Positions 43,768 through 52,614 are shown, counted from the stretch's first letter. The stretch: 64,000 nucleotides of DNA from Chryseobacterium sp. JUb7 (GCF_024806495.1 NZ_JANUFF010000011.1:62001-126000); one strand, 5' to 3'. Translations and numbers: made by a program. The notes: generated from the letters alone by a model not told the origin.

Positions 43768-44697
43768 TTACAAAAACCAGGATTTTCTGTCTTGTTGAGG
43801 GATAAATGACCATGCCAGCATTCTGCTGACTTTCTGCCCCTGAGCCATATCAATAGTCTTGAAATCTATGGCTTTTGCTTTCTTTAAAAGTGTCGTTAAT
43901 TTATACAAATTATCTTTTTTAGAAACCAGACAAGTAAACCAAAGAACCTGTGATGAAAACAAAGTGCTTTCCTCAATCATTTTTGAAATAAAAGCCAGTT
44001 CGCCACCTTCACACCATAACTCAGACTGTTGGCCTCCAAAATTCAGAAGAGGTTTCTGAACTTTTGATTTATTAATATTTTTTGTTTTTCTGATGTTTCC
44101 TTTCATTGCAGAATCTTCAGAATCATGAAAAGGTGGATTACACATAGAAAATGTAAACTTATCGTTTGACTTTATAATATTTTTGAAGATAAAATGAGAA
44201 TCAGACTGTTTTTTTAACTGAATAAAAGGCTCCAGATCAGCATTATGATCTAAAATCTTCTGTGCATTTTCTAAAGATTCCTGATTAATATCTGATCCCA
44301 GCATTTTCCAGCCATACGATTTGTAGGCTAACAGAGGATATACCAGATTCGCTCCTACTCCGATATCCAAACCATGAACAGAAGATCCAACAGGAATTTG
44401 TTTCTGTCGATCTTCCAAAAGATCAGCAATATAATGAACATAATCTGCCCGTCCCGGAATTGGCGGACATAGATTAGAATCCGGGATGTCCCAGTTTTTA
44501 ATATTATAACAATGCTGTAATAAGGCTTTATTCAGCAGTTTTACAGCTTTCGGAATGCTGAAATTAATGGTTGTTGTTCCATATGCATTCTCAAAAACGT
44601 AATGTTTCAGTTCTGGCACACAAGAAATAAGTTGATCAAAATCATATGGATTACGATGTAAATTTCTTGTGTGCAGACTGGATTTTTCGGGAGTCAT
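43768..44697 (-). CDS. rlmF: 23S rRNA (adenine-1618-N6)-methyltransferase
   Basis: The 309 residues match RlmF: N-terminal LHTRNLHRNPYDFDQLI, PPIPGRADYVHYIADLL, the SAM-binding VHGLDIGVGANLVYPLL and the catalytic N6-methyltransferase motif CNPPFHDS, plus LNFGGQQSELWCEGGE. It methylates A1618 of 23S rRNA. Normal length. It begins after the cytochrome gene, separated by only 3 bp, in the same direction. Confidence 0.93.
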   Translation of the reverse strand: MTPEKSSLHTRNLHRNPYDFDQLISCVPELKHYVFENAYGTTTINFSIPKAVKLLNKALLQHCYNIKNWDIPDSNLCPPIPGRADYVHYIADLLEDRQKQIPVGSSVHGLDIGVGANLVYPLLAYKSYGWKMLGSDINQESLENAQKILDHNADLEPFIQLKKQSDSHFIFKNIIKSNDKFTFSMCNPPFHDSEDSAMKGNIRKTKNINKSKVQKPLLNFGGQQSELWCEGGELAFISKMIEESTLFSSQVLWFTCLVSKKDNLYKLTTLLKKAKAIDFKTIDMAQGQKVSRMLAWSFIPQQDRKSWFL

Positions 44698-44700
44698 TTT

Positions 44701-45069
44701 TTATTTTTTCTGACTTAAAATATATTCTACCATTTTTTTGGCATCTTCCTTAGACACCTGAGGATGGGCAGACATAGGGACACTTCCCCAAACTCCACTT
44801 CCGCCTTCTATAATTTTTGAAGCCAGCAGCTCAATATCCTTTTGGGAATATTTTCCTGCGATCTCCTGATAAGAAGGTCCTATCATTCTCTCATTTACCG
44901 AATGACAGCCTGAGCAATCTAATGTTTCAATGATCTGATCTCCTGAAAGATTAGTTTTTGCAGGCTCTGAAACCGATGGCGTTTCAGCTGTGTCAATGGC
45001 TGTATTTTCTTTTTTAGAACAGGAAAATATAAGCAGGCTTACGCATCCTGTCAAAAACAGTTTTTTCAT
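44701..45069 (-). CDS. Class I c-type cytochrome lipoprotein
   Basis: The 122 residues start with a lipoprotein signal (LTGCVSLLIFSCSKKE), then a linker, the haem-attachment motif LDCSGCHSVNERMIGPSYQE and a later Met ligand in SVPMSAHPQVS. It is a small, probably surface-of-membrane electron carrier in the periplasm. It overlaps the next small lipoprotein gene by one base and precedes rlmF by three. Confidence 0.88.
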   Translation of the reverse strand: MKKLFLTGCVSLLIFSCSKKENTAIDTAETPSVSEPAKTNLSGDQIIETLDCSGCHSVNERMIGPSYQEIAGKYSQKDIELLASKIIEGGSGVWGSVPMSAHPQVSKEDAKKMVEYILSQKK

Positions 45070-45284
45070 TATTTTGCAGCTGCAGAGTCAGTTTTAGGAG
45101 CTTCGGTAGCAGGTGCAGGTGTTGCAGCAGGAGTATCTGCTTTTTTAGCTGTTGAGTCTACTACTGTTGGAGCATCCGGTTCAGGTAACATCGTGTTGCT
45201 GTCCTGTAAGTCATGATTAGGCTTTTTTGAGCAGTTAACTACTAATAAACCTCCGATAAATGCAATTGCTAATACTTTTTTCAT
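45069..45284 (-). CDS. Small Ala/Pro/Thr-rich lipoprotein
   Basis: The 71 residues have a signal with lipobox (AIAFIGGLLVVNCSKKP) and a low-complexity mature part (TPAATPAPATEAPKTDSAA). No domain. It is the first gene of the cytochrome c-rlmF transcription unit, with a TATTTTTG box 20 bp upstream. Its partnership with the cytochrome is inferred from position. Confidence 0.7.
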   Translation of the reverse strand: MKKVLAIAFIGGLLVVNCSKKPNHDLQDSNTMLPEPDAPTVVDSTAKKADTPAATPAPATEAPKTDSAAAK

Positions 45285-45301
45285 TGTTTTCTAATTTGTC
45301 A

Positions 45302-45309
45302 CAAAAATA
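45302..45309 (-). promoter_or_regulatory. -7 box (TATTTTTG) of the cytochrome c operon
   Basis: Exact TAnnTTTG on the minus strand, ~18 bp before the small lipoprotein start. The nearest upstream TTG is spaced a little too far. Confidence 0.35.
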
Positions 45310-45403
45310 TAAAAAATAAACTTTTAAACTCATGACAAATGTTCACTTTAAAATTTTTTTCAGAGATGATGATTTATTATTAACAAAAAAATAATTCATT
45401 CAA

Positions 45404-45434
45404 TTGTGAAATTTAATGCGAAATATTAATTTTG
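45404..45434 (+). promoter_or_regulatory. Promoter (TTG-N20-TAATTTTG) of the cupin gene
   Basis: TTG at 45404-45406 and an exact TAnnTTTG at 45427-45434, 20 bp apart, 35 bp before the ATG at 45469. Confidence 0.55.
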
Positions 45435-45468
45435 CGCAATCGATTAAAAAAAATTCGATCCTAAACTT

Positions 45469-45921
45469 ATGACTAAAAATTTATTAAAAACAGCAGCTCT
45501 AATTTCATTATTTATTATCACTTCATCGTGTGATAACTCGTCATCAGATGATCAAAAATCTGAATATTCAGATAAAATTGAGTCCACGACTCTTTTAAAA
45601 ACCACCAAATCATGGGATGGAACACTTTATCAAAGTTACCCATCTGGGCAGCCTGAAGTTTCAGTATTAAAAATCGCCGTTCCCCCTAATCAGGCATTAG
45701 ACTGGCATAAACATCCTGTTATTAATGCCGCTTATGTACTGAAAGGAGAAATCGAGGTAGAAAGAAAAGAGGATGGCAAAACACAATGGATCAGAGAAGG
45801 ACAGGCCGTTCCAGAGATGGTAGACGTTGCCCACAGAGGAAAAACCGGCGAAAAAGGAGCCACACTTATTGTATTTTACAGTGGCACTACAGATCTTTCG
45901 TTATCAGAACCGGTTCATTAA
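45469..45921 (+). CDS. Cupin-domain lipoprotein
   Basis: The 150 residues start with a lipoprotein signal (ISLFIITSSCDNSSSDD). The mature part is a single cupin: motif 1 PPNQALDWHKHPVINAAYVL (two His ligands) with LKGEIEVERK, then motif 2 around VDVAHRGKTGEKGATLIV. Metal-dependent activity is likely but the substrate is unknown. It has its own promoter. Confidence 0.82.
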   Translation: MTKNLLKTAALISLFIITSSCDNSSSDDQKSEYSDKIESTTLLKTTKSWDGTLYQSYPSGQPEVSVLKIAVPPNQALDWHKHPVINAAYVLKGEIEVERKEDGKTQWIREGQAVPEMVDVAHRGKTGEKGATLIVFYSGTTDLSLSEPVH

Positions 45922-45978
45922 CTGATTATTTTTTATGTTTTTAAATTGTATTTCTAGAGATAATTGTAAATTTAAGCT

Positions 45979-46623
45979 ATGATTATTGTTTCCAAAATTC
46001 TATTTTTTGCGAGTCATCACGGTTTTTATACAGCAGTGATCATATTTCTGTTTTTTGGTCTCCTTGCCTATCTTACTAAAAAAGGATGGTATTTAATTCC
46101 CATTCTTCCCCTGGCTATCTTAAACGGGATTGGCGGACAGTTTTTGAATGCCTGGTTTTTAAATAAGTATGGCACTGAAAGCACTGCAATCATCACTTCT
46201 GATACAGAAACCAATTCTACATTAAATGATGAATATATTCATGACTATGAAGCCATCGTAAAAAAACAGGATGGAAAATACGTTGATACCTTCTTTTCAA
46301 CGACAACAGCTTCCATCTATCCTATTGAAAATGCAATCAGAATTCCAAGAGTTGGACTGTCTTTTCCTGTAAAATATATTCTCGGATACGAAAAAAATAT
46401 GGTGATCCTTTACGGAAAATCGGAAGAGGGAAAAGCAATGCTGAAATATGAGAAACTGGCACCGATACAGTCAGCAAAAATAAAATACGAAGCAGATCCA
46501 ACAAATAAAGAATTTAAACAGGAATACATAAAAGCATTAGAAGATTATACCAATCAATATAATGATGAAATTTATAAATTAAAATTAGAAGAATTAAAGA
46601 AAAATCTTCACAAAGCAAAATAG
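45979..46623 (+). CDS. Hypothetical membrane protein
   Basis: The 214 residues have two N-terminal membrane segments (about 16-30 and 37-58) and a soluble C-terminal part with alternating hydrophobic strands (YEAIVKKQDGKYVDTFF; VGLSFPVKYILGYEKNM) and a charged helix tail (EYIKALEDYTNQYNDEIYKL). Not recognised. It stands just before the trp promoter. Confidence 0.55.
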   Translation: MIIVSKILFFASHHGFYTAVIIFLFFGLLAYLTKKGWYLIPILPLAILNGIGGQFLNAWFLNKYGTESTAIITSDTETNSTLNDEYIHDYEAIVKKQDGKYVDTFFSTTTASIYPIENAIRIPRVGLSFPVKYILGYEKNMVILYGKSEEGKAMLKYEKLAPIQSAKIKYEADPTNKEFKQEYIKALEDYTNQYNDEIYKLKLEELKKNLHKAK

Positions 46624-46684
46624 CAGATTACGACTTAAGTTTTTTTAATTTCGTAAAATTTGCATTTTGTATTAAAAAATTATC

Positions 46685-46692
46685 TAAATTTG
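46685..46692 (+). promoter_or_regulatory. trp operon -7 box (TAAATTTG)
   Basis: An exact TAnnTTTG with a TTTG 22 bp upstream (46659-46662). The expected transcription start falls at about 46697, on the first base of the leader ATG, so the leader mRNA may be leaderless. Confidence 0.6.
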
Positions 46693-46696
46693 TCAC

Positions 46697-46774
46697 ATGT
46701 TTACAACAAGCAACAATAATTGGTGGTGGCTTTCAAACTCTTCGTCGGGTCTGAAGTTATTGTCATGTTGTTAA
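46697..46774 (+). CDS. trpL: trp operon leader peptide
   Basis: A 25-codon ORF with ATG and TAA. Codons 9-11 are three consecutive TGG (Trp) at 46721-46729, flanked by Asn/Ser codons, and an intrinsic terminator follows before trpE. This is the classical layout of transcription attenuation: a ribosome stalled at the Trp codons when charged tRNA-Trp is low lets an antiterminator form. The ORF is not otherwise conserved in look to enteric TrpL, so this is a convergent design or a different lineage. Confidence 0.85.
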   Translation: MFTTSNNNWWWLSNSSSGLKLLSCC

Positions 46775-46822
46775 AAGAAGAACGACTAGATAATATAAAA
46801 ACAACATATAAAGACTTTGACG
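46743..46822 (+). promoter_or_regulatory. Candidate trp antiterminator
   Basis: cgtcgggtct (46743-46752), lying 14 bp after the Trp codons, can pair with agac...gacg inside the terminator's left arm (46812-46822). A ribosome stalled on the Trp codons would leave it free; a moving ribosome would cover it. A second pair atgttgtt/aacaacat (46765-46772, 46800-46807) may also take part. Confidence 0.45.
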
Positions 46823-46847
46823 GATGCCGTTGAAGTCTTTTTTTATT
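46810..46847 (+). terminator. trp attenuator (intrinsic terminator)
   Basis: Arms 46810-46823 and 46827-46840 pair along all 14 positions (two G·T) around atg and are followed by a run of T, 31 bp before the trpE ATG. Confidence 0.88.
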
Positions 46848-46877
46848 TACATCATTTAACAAAAAAATAAACAACAA

Positions 46878-48302
46878 ATGTTTAACAAGAAAATAAAAAT
46901 AAAAACCGTTTCTAAAAAAACCTTGGGAGATCTTCAGACTCCGATGAGTATTTACCTGCAGATCCGGGACAAATTCAGAGATACCATCCTTTTAGAAAGT
47001 TCAGATTCTAAAAATATTGATAATAATTTTTCATTTATAGCCATCAATGCAGTGGCAGGAATTGAAATTAAAAATTTAAAAGAGTTTGAGATTAAACTAC
47101 CCAATTCAGAGCCGGTAAAGCAGTTTATTATTGAACATAAAATAGCCGATATCTTCGATGAGTTCTCCAGTATTTTTGAATGTGAAAAAACCAATGATTT
47201 TGTAGAAGAAACCGCTCAAAGTCTTTTTGGATATACCAGTTTTGAAGCCGTACAGTTTTTTGAAAACGTATCATTCAAAGCACAAAGTCCTGAAGTGGAA
47301 ATTCCTATTTTGCGATATAGGCTATACCAATACGTGATTGCCATTAATCATTACAATGATGAAATGCACATCATCGAAAACCAGATGGAAGGAGTGAAAT
47401 CTGAGCTTTATCTGCTTGAAAGTCTTATAAAAAACCAAAATTCTGTTATCTATCCTTTCGAAAAAATAGGAAAAGAAACATCCAATATTACAGATGAAGA
47501 ATATATAGACCTGGTAAAAACAGCCCAGAAACACTGCATGCGCGGAGATGTTTTCCAGCTCGTTCTGAGCAGACGATTCGAACAGAAATTTCAGGGAGAT
47601 GAATTTAATGTATATCGTGCATTAAGAAATATCAATCCTTCCCCTTATCTATTCTTCTTTGACTACGGAAATTACAAATTATTCGGTTCAAGCCCTGAAA
47701 GCCAGCTTATCATCAAAAATAATAAGGCAATTATCCATCCGATTGCAGGAACTTTTAAAAGAACAGGACATTTTGAAACCGATTTACAGTCTATCGAGGA
47801 ATTAAAAAATGACCCTAAAGAAAATGCCGAACATACCATGCTGGTAGATCTGGCAAGAAATGACCTGGGAAAACTGGGGAAAAATGTGACTGTTACAAAA
47901 TTAAAAGAAATACAGCTTTTTTCACATGTGATCCATATGGTCAGTGAAGTGACTGCCGATCTTCATGAAAATACCAATCCTTTTGAAATGGTGGCCACCA
48001 CTTTCCCTCAGGGAACATTAAGCGGAGCTCCCAAACACAAAGCTTTACAGCTGATCAATAAATATGAAAAAGACTCCCGTGGATACTATGGCGGATGCAT
48101 CGGAATCATGGGTTTAAACGGAAACTGTAATCAAGCCATTATGATCAGAACTTTTTTAAGCAAAAACAATACATTATACTACCAGGCAGGAGCCGGATTA
48201 GTCGCAAAATCAAATCCCGAAAGTGAGCTTCAGGAAGTCAACAACAAGCTGAATGCGTTGAAGAAAGCTGTAGAAAAAGCAGATAAATTGGTTACTAACT
48301 AA
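46878..48302 (+). CDS. trpE: Anthranilate synthase component I
   Basis: The 474 residues carry the N-terminal LLESSDSKNIDNNFSFIA (the tryptophan-binding LLES region) and the chorismate-binding core: FGSSPESQLIIKNN, HPIAGTFKRTGHFE, ENAEHTMLVDLARNDLGKLG, FPQGTLSGAPKHKALQLI and YYGGCIGIMGLNG. It converts chorismate to anthranilate using ammonia supplied by TrpG, the next gene. Feedback inhibition by tryptophan is expected from LLES. First structural gene after the attenuator. Confidence 0.97.
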   Translation: MFNKKIKIKTVSKKTLGDLQTPMSIYLQIRDKFRDTILLESSDSKNIDNNFSFIAINAVAGIEIKNLKEFEIKLPNSEPVKQFIIEHKIADIFDEFSSIFECEKTNDFVEETAQSLFGYTSFEAVQFFENVSFKAQSPEVEIPILRYRLYQYVIAINHYNDEMHIIENQMEGVKSELYLLESLIKNQNSVIYPFEKIGKETSNITDEEYIDLVKTAQKHCMRGDVFQLVLSRRFEQKFQGDEFNVYRALRNINPSPYLFFFDYGNYKLFGSSPESQLIIKNNKAIIHPIAGTFKRTGHFETDLQSIEELKNDPKENAEHTMLVDLARNDLGKLGKNVTVTKLKEIQLFSHVIHMVSEVTADLHENTNPFEMVATTFPQGTLSGAPKHKALQLINKYEKDSRGYYGGCIGIMGLNGNCNQAIMIRTFLSKNNTLYYQAGAGLVAKSNPESELQEVNNKLNALKKAVEKADKLVTN

Positions 48303-48318
48303 TAATAAAAAAAACAAA

Positions 48319-48912
48319 ATGAAAAATACTATAAATCCATCAACCAAAGTGCTCGTTTTTGACAATTACGACAGCTTTACTTACAATTTGGTGCAGATTA
48401 TCGAAAGGATTCTTAACGTGAGAGTGGATGTTGTGAGAAATAATGAAATTACTTTGGAAGAAATCGGAAAATATGATAAGATTATCCTTTCTCCGGGTCC
48501 CGGAATTCCTGAAGAAGCGGGTATTTTGCTAGACCTGATCAAAGAATATGCGCCTACCAAAAGTATTTTAGGAGTTTGTCTCGGTCAGCAGGCAATTGCA
48601 GAGGCTTTTGGAGGAAGTTTAATTAATCTTTCTGAAATTTTTCACGGTGTAGCAACTTCCACAGATCTGGTAAAAAATGACACTAAGCTTTTCAGAAACC
48701 TCTCAAGCGGAATGGAAGTCGGAAGATATCACAGCTGGGCCGTTAATCCTCAAAATTTCCCGGAAGAACTTGAAATCACAGCCGTTGATAAAGACGGAAT
48801 GATCATGGCACTGCAACATAAAACATACGATGTGCATGGCGTTCAGTTTCATCCCGAAAGTATTTTAACTCCCGATGGAGAAGTTATTATTAAAAATTTT
48901 CTACTCAATTGA
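48319..48912 (+). CDS. trpG: Anthranilate synthase component II (glutamine amidotransferase)
   Basis: The 197 residues form a class I glutamine amidotransferase: FDNYDSFTYNLVQII, LSPGPGIPEEAG, the nucleophile in SILGVCLGQQAIAEAFGG and the His-Glu pair in VHGVQFHPESILT. It gives ammonia to TrpE. It begins 16 bp after trpE and is followed closely by trpD. No fusion to trpE or trpD. Confidence 0.96.
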   Translation: MKNTINPSTKVLVFDNYDSFTYNLVQIIERILNVRVDVVRNNEITLEEIGKYDKIILSPGPGIPEEAGILLDLIKEYAPTKSILGVCLGQQAIAEAFGGSLINLSEIFHGVATSTDLVKNDTKLFRNLSSGMEVGRYHSWAVNPQNFPEELEITAVDKDGMIMALQHKTYDVHGVQFHPESILTPDGEVIIKNFLLN

Positions 48913-48950
48913 AAACATCAGACATTCCCTCAACCGTAAAAATTCCACAA

Positions 48951-49937
48951 ATGAAAGAAATACTCCAATACCTGTTTAATCATCATACACTGTCAAAATC
49001 TGAGGCTAAAGCAATCATGATTGAGATCGCCCAGAATAAATTTAATGCAACGGAAGTAACGGCATTTATCAGTGTTTTTCTGATGCGAAATATTACATTA
49101 AAAGAGCTTGAAGGTTTTAGAGAAGCCCTTTTACAGATGGCTGTTCCTGTAAATATAGATGCCACGGACGCGATCGATATTGTAGGAACCGGAGGTGATG
49201 GTAAAAATACGATTAATATCTCCACCTTAACAAGCTTTGTTGTAGCCGGTGCCGGACAAAAAGTAACCAAACATGGAAATTATGGAGCTTCAACAACTAC
49301 CGGTTCATCAAACGTGCTTGAAGAATTAGGTTATGAATTTAAAAATGATTCTGAGAAATTAAATACTGATCTGGAAAAGGCAAACATCTGCTTTCTCCAT
49401 GCTCCTTATTTTCATCCTGCCCTTCAGTCTGTAGGATTGCTCCGAAAATCTCTGGGCTTAAGAACATTCTTTAATTTGCTAGGTCCATTGGTGAATCCCG
49501 TAAAACCTCAGTTTTCGATGATTGGTGTTTATAATCTGGAAATTGCCCGAATTTACCAGTATCTCCTTCAAAAAGATGACAGAGAATTTATCATCGTTCA
49601 TGGATTAGATGGCTATGATGAAATCAGCTTAACGCATGATACTAAAATCATTACAAAAAACGGTGAACAGATTTATTCTTCAGAAGATCTGGGTTTCGAC
49701 CATGTAACTCCGGAAAATATAAAAGCAGGAGCTACCATTCAGGAAACAGCCAAAATATTCAGGAATATACTGGAAGGAAAAGGAACAAAACAGCAAAATT
49801 CTGTGGTTTTGGCCAATGCATCTGTTGCTTTATATAATACGGGTAAATTCGGCACTTATGATGATTGCCTCTTATTGGCTCAGGAAAGCTTAGAGAGTGG
49901 AAAAGCACTAAAAAGTCTTGAACTTTTGCTGGAATAA
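48951..49937 (+). CDS. trpD: Anthranilate phosphoribosyltransferase
   Basis: The 328-residue form starts at the ATG at 48951 (MKEILQYLFNHHTLSKSEAK), the normal TrpD beginning; an in-frame TTG at 48909 that overlaps the trpG stop would add 14 residues. Motifs: DIVGTGGDGKNTINISTL (PRPP-binding), KHGNYGASTTTGSSNVLE and HPALQSVGLLRKSLGLRTFF with NLLGPLVNP. It joins anthranilate to phosphoribosyl pyrophosphate. Confidence 0.95.
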   Translation: MKEILQYLFNHHTLSKSEAKAIMIEIAQNKFNATEVTAFISVFLMRNITLKELEGFREALLQMAVPVNIDATDAIDIVGTGGDGKNTINISTLTSFVVAGAGQKVTKHGNYGASTTTGSSNVLEELGYEFKNDSEKLNTDLEKANICFLHAPYFHPALQSVGLLRKSLGLRTFFNLLGPLVNPVKPQFSMIGVYNLEIARIYQYLLQKDDREFIIVHGLDGYDEISLTHDTKIITKNGEQIYSSEDLGFDHVTPENIKAGATIQETAKIFRNILEGKGTKQQNSVVLANASVALYNTGKFGTYDDCLLLAQESLESGKALKSLELLLE

Positions 49938-50027
49938 TATAAGTTTTGAGGTTCAGCGAAACTGTTAAACAAATAAACGTCTCCGTTTAGCCTGAAGAAA
50001 AAGGAGAAAATTAAAAGTAACTGGAAA

Positions 50028-50813
50028 ATGACAATTTTAGATAAAATTATACAGAGAAAAAGAGAAGAAATTTCAAAATCAAAATCAAGAATCTCAGTTC
50101 AGGAATTAAAAGATTCTGAGTTTTTTGGAAGAGCAAATTTTTCCTTGAAAGAGTCTGTTAAAACTGGAACCGGAATTATTGCAGAGTTTAAAAGAAAATC
50201 GCCTTCAAAAGGAGTTATTAATGATCAGTTTCAGCCTTTAGAAGTTGTTTCAGCATACCAAAATTTTGGAGCAAGCGGAATTTCAATTCTTACAGATCAG
50301 GATTTTTTCGGAGGAAGTTCTGAAGATATCTCAGAGGTAAGAAATCATATACAGATTCCTATTTTAAGAAAAGATTTTATGATTGATGAATACCAGTTTT
50401 ACGAAGCCAAAAGTATGGGCGCTGATGTGATATTATTAATTGCAGCCTGTCTTTCACCTCGCCAGGTCGATGAATACACAGCACTTTCGCATGAACTGGG
50501 ACTTGAAGTTTTACTGGAAATACATACAGAGGAAGAATTAAAACATATCAACCCAAACATTGATTTGGTCGGAATTAACAATAGAAATTTAAAAGATTTT
50601 AAAGTAGATCTTCAACATTCGGTTCAGCTAAAGAACCAGCTTCCGGAAGAAATTTTGTCCGTTGCTGAAAGCGGAATTTACAGCATTGAAGATTTTAACT
50701 ATTTAAAAGAAAAAGGCTTTAATAGTTTCTTAATGGGTGAATATTTCATGAAAAATAAAAACCCCGCAAAAGCTTTTAAAGAATTCACCTCAAATATTTC
50801 AATATCAAAGTAA
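50028..50813 (+). CDS. trpC: Indole-3-glycerol phosphate synthase
   Basis: The 261-residue TIM barrel has IAEFKRKSPSKGVI (substrate lysine), SILTDQDFFGGS, PILRKDFMIDEYQ, VGINNRNLKDFKVD and SVAESGIYS. It forms the indole ring from carboxyphenylaminodeoxyribulose phosphate. Separate from trpF, which begins 13 bp later. A 90-bp spacer separates it from trpD. Confidence 0.96.
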   Translation: MTILDKIIQRKREEISKSKSRISVQELKDSEFFGRANFSLKESVKTGTGIIAEFKRKSPSKGVINDQFQPLEVVSAYQNFGASGISILTDQDFFGGSSEDISEVRNHIQIPILRKDFMIDEYQFYEAKSMGADVILLIAACLSPRQVDEYTALSHELGLEVLLEIHTEEELKHINPNIDLVGINNRNLKDFKVDLQHSVQLKNQLPEEILSVAESGIYSIEDFNYLKEKGFNSFLMGEYFMKNKNPAKAFKEFTSNISISK

Positions 50814-50826
50814 TAGATCTGTAACA

Positions 50827-51477
50827 ATGAATGACAAAACATCAACTAATAAGCAACAGCTCAAAGTCTGTGGATTAACAGTCTTAGATCAAATTCATGA
50901 ACTGATTCTGATGAAAGTCGATTTTTTGGGATTTATCTTCTATAAAAAATCACCGAGATATGTACTGAATTATTTGCATTATGAAGATATTTCAAAGATC
51001 GGTCATCGCGGAAAAGTGGGAGTTTTTGTCAATGAAACCATACAGCAGATCATAGAAATAGCCCTAAAAGCCAATTTAAATTATGTACAGCTCCATGGTG
51101 ATGAAAATGAAGATTTTATTGCTGAATTAAGAGAAAATTTAGATCCTGAAATTGGAATTATAAAAGTAATCAGAATTGGAAACCAAAGACCGAAAATCGA
51201 AAGTCTGATCACAAAAAACATCAGCTATTTATTGTTTGACACTGATTCAAAAGCTTTTGGAGGAACGGGAAAACAATTTGACTGGAATATACTGAACACC
51301 ATAGAAATTCCTCTCCCTTATTTTTTAAGCGGTGGAATTTCGGAAGAAAATAGCCCTGATATTCATTTACTAAAGCAAAAACCTTTGGTATTGGATATCA
51401 ATTCAAAATTTGAAACTAGCCCTGGAAATAAAAATATAAACAAAATAAGAAGATTTAAAGAAATTATGAGAGAATAA
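50827..51477 (+). CDS. trpF: Phosphoribosylanthranilate isomerase
   Basis: The 216 residues have LKVCGLTVLDQ (catalytic Cys), DFLGFIFYKKSPRYV, YVQLHGDENEDF, the catalytic Asp region LLFDTDSKAFGGTGKQFDWN and PYFLSGGISEEN. The C-terminal phosphate-binding loop is LDINSKFETSPGNKN. It isomerises phosphoribosylanthranilate before TrpC acts. Confidence 0.93.
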   Translation: MNDKTSTNKQQLKVCGLTVLDQIHELILMKVDFLGFIFYKKSPRYVLNYLHYEDISKIGHRGKVGVFVNETIQQIIEIALKANLNYVQLHGDENEDFIAELRENLDPEIGIIKVIRIGNQRPKIESLITKNISYLLFDTDSKAFGGTGKQFDWNILNTIEIPLPYFLSGGISEENSPDIHLLKQKPLVLDINSKFETSPGNKNINKIRRFKEIMRE

Positions 51478-51578
51478 GAGTCCCTTTGGACTACCACAAA
51501 AACACACAAAAAAACATAAAAACAGACACTTTGAAAAAATATTATTCAAAAAAAATCAAACTTTTAAAATTGAAGCGG

Positions 51579-52100
51579 ATGAGCTTACAATCGATAAGAA
51601 AATCGGTTCATCAGGCTTTTTTCCCGGTAAGGTTTGAAAATGAAAAAATTGAAAATCTTCATGAATTTATTTCACAGAATGACAGCGACATAGAATACTG
51701 GTCGATGGAAGGTTTATTGTTGGAATTTATCAGAATTATTAAAAATTTCAACGAAAAAGATATCCGGTATTTCTTTGAAACCATTCATTTATGGGACAGT
51801 TACCATCTGGTCATTATAGCCGATAAGCTATTGGACACGAATGTAAGAGCTAATGTAAAATACGATTTTGGAATTTTGTACTGCAAGATCTTCTGTCTGT
51901 ACGAAAAATTTGATTCCTATTATTTGATCGACAATCTCGAAATTGCCGTTAATATGTATAATTCCAAACCGGATTTACCTATTTTAGTTGATCTCACAGG
52001 AAAAATAAATTTTCTATTTCAAAATAAACAGATTACACAACAGCAGTTTCAGCACAGCTTATTATTTATAGAACATTGTAAGGATGAATTATCAAATTAA
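51579..52100 (+). CDS. Hypothetical protein inside the trp operon
   Basis: The 173 residues begin at the ATG at 51579 (MSLQSIRKSVHQAFFPVRFE); an in-frame TTG at 51486 exists but precedes low-complexity sequence. A helical, acidic soluble protein (WSMEGLLLEFIRIIKNFNEK; FFETIHLWDSYHLVIIADKL). No known domain. It lies between trpF and a GNAT gene that its end overlaps by 17 bp, and so is translated with the operon. Its role in tryptophan synthesis is not evident. Confidence 0.65.
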   Translation: MSLQSIRKSVHQAFFPVRFENEKIENLHEFISQNDSDIEYWSMEGLLLEFIRIIKNFNEKDIRYFFETIHLWDSYHLVIIADKLLDTNVRANVKYDFGILYCKIFCLYEKFDSYYLIDNLEIAVNMYNSKPDLPILVDLTGKINFLFQNKQITQQQFQHSLLFIEHCKDELSN

Positions 52101-52614
52101 AACAGCCAATGACTTAACGAAGGATGAGATAAAAAATATTTTAAAACTGTGGGACGTTCCGGCATGGAGTACCATGAATGCAGATTATTTCCGTTTATTT
52201 TTCAAAAACTCAGAATTTCATTTCATTAAAGATCATTTCAGCAGGCTGACCGCTATTATCAGACTGAATTTTGATTTTACACTTGAAATTTCGGGAAAGG
52301 AATATGAATTCGTTGAAGCCGTAGGTCTCGTTTCTGCTGAAAAAGGAAATGGAAAGAAACTAATTCAGCTCCTGAGGGAAAATATTTCAAATAGAAATCT
52401 TGAAACAATTGGTTTTTGCAATATGGATTTACGTCCTTTTTATGAAAAATGTGATGTAAAGATTCTACATGATCAAGCTAAAATAATTAAAGAAAAAGAA
52501 GGAACAGATTGGATCACTTCCGAAGATGATGATATCTTAATTTTTAATGCAGATAAAGAAAAAATAGAATTACTCAGTCGACTTCCTGAAAACACCTATT
52601 TAAAAGAAAAATAA
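52084..52614 (+). CDS. GNAT-like acetyltransferase inside the trp operon
   Basis: The 176 residues show a GNAT-like core: strand LTAIIRLNFDFTLEI, then FVEAVGLVSAEKGNGKKLIQ with the (Q/R)xxGxG-type acetyl-CoA loop written EKGNGK, and FCNMDLRPFYEKCDVKIL for the last motif. It overlaps the preceding gene and ends 1 bp before trpB. Substrate unknown; a role in tryptophan metabolism is only suggested by position. Confidence 0.7.
   Translation: MNYQIKTANDLTKDEIKNILKLWDVPAWSTMNADYFRLFFKNSEFHFIKDHFSRLTAIIRLNFDFTLEISGKEYEFVEAVGLVSAEKGNGKKLIQLLRENISNRNLETIGFCNMDLRPFYEKCDVKILHDQAKIIKEKEGTDWITSEDDDILIFNADKEKIELLSRLPENTYLKEK

Noticed and set aside
48909..48950. TTG start for trpD overlapping the trpG stop
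   Set aside because: The ATG at 48951 opens the conserved TrpD N-terminus; the 14 extra residues look unrelated.
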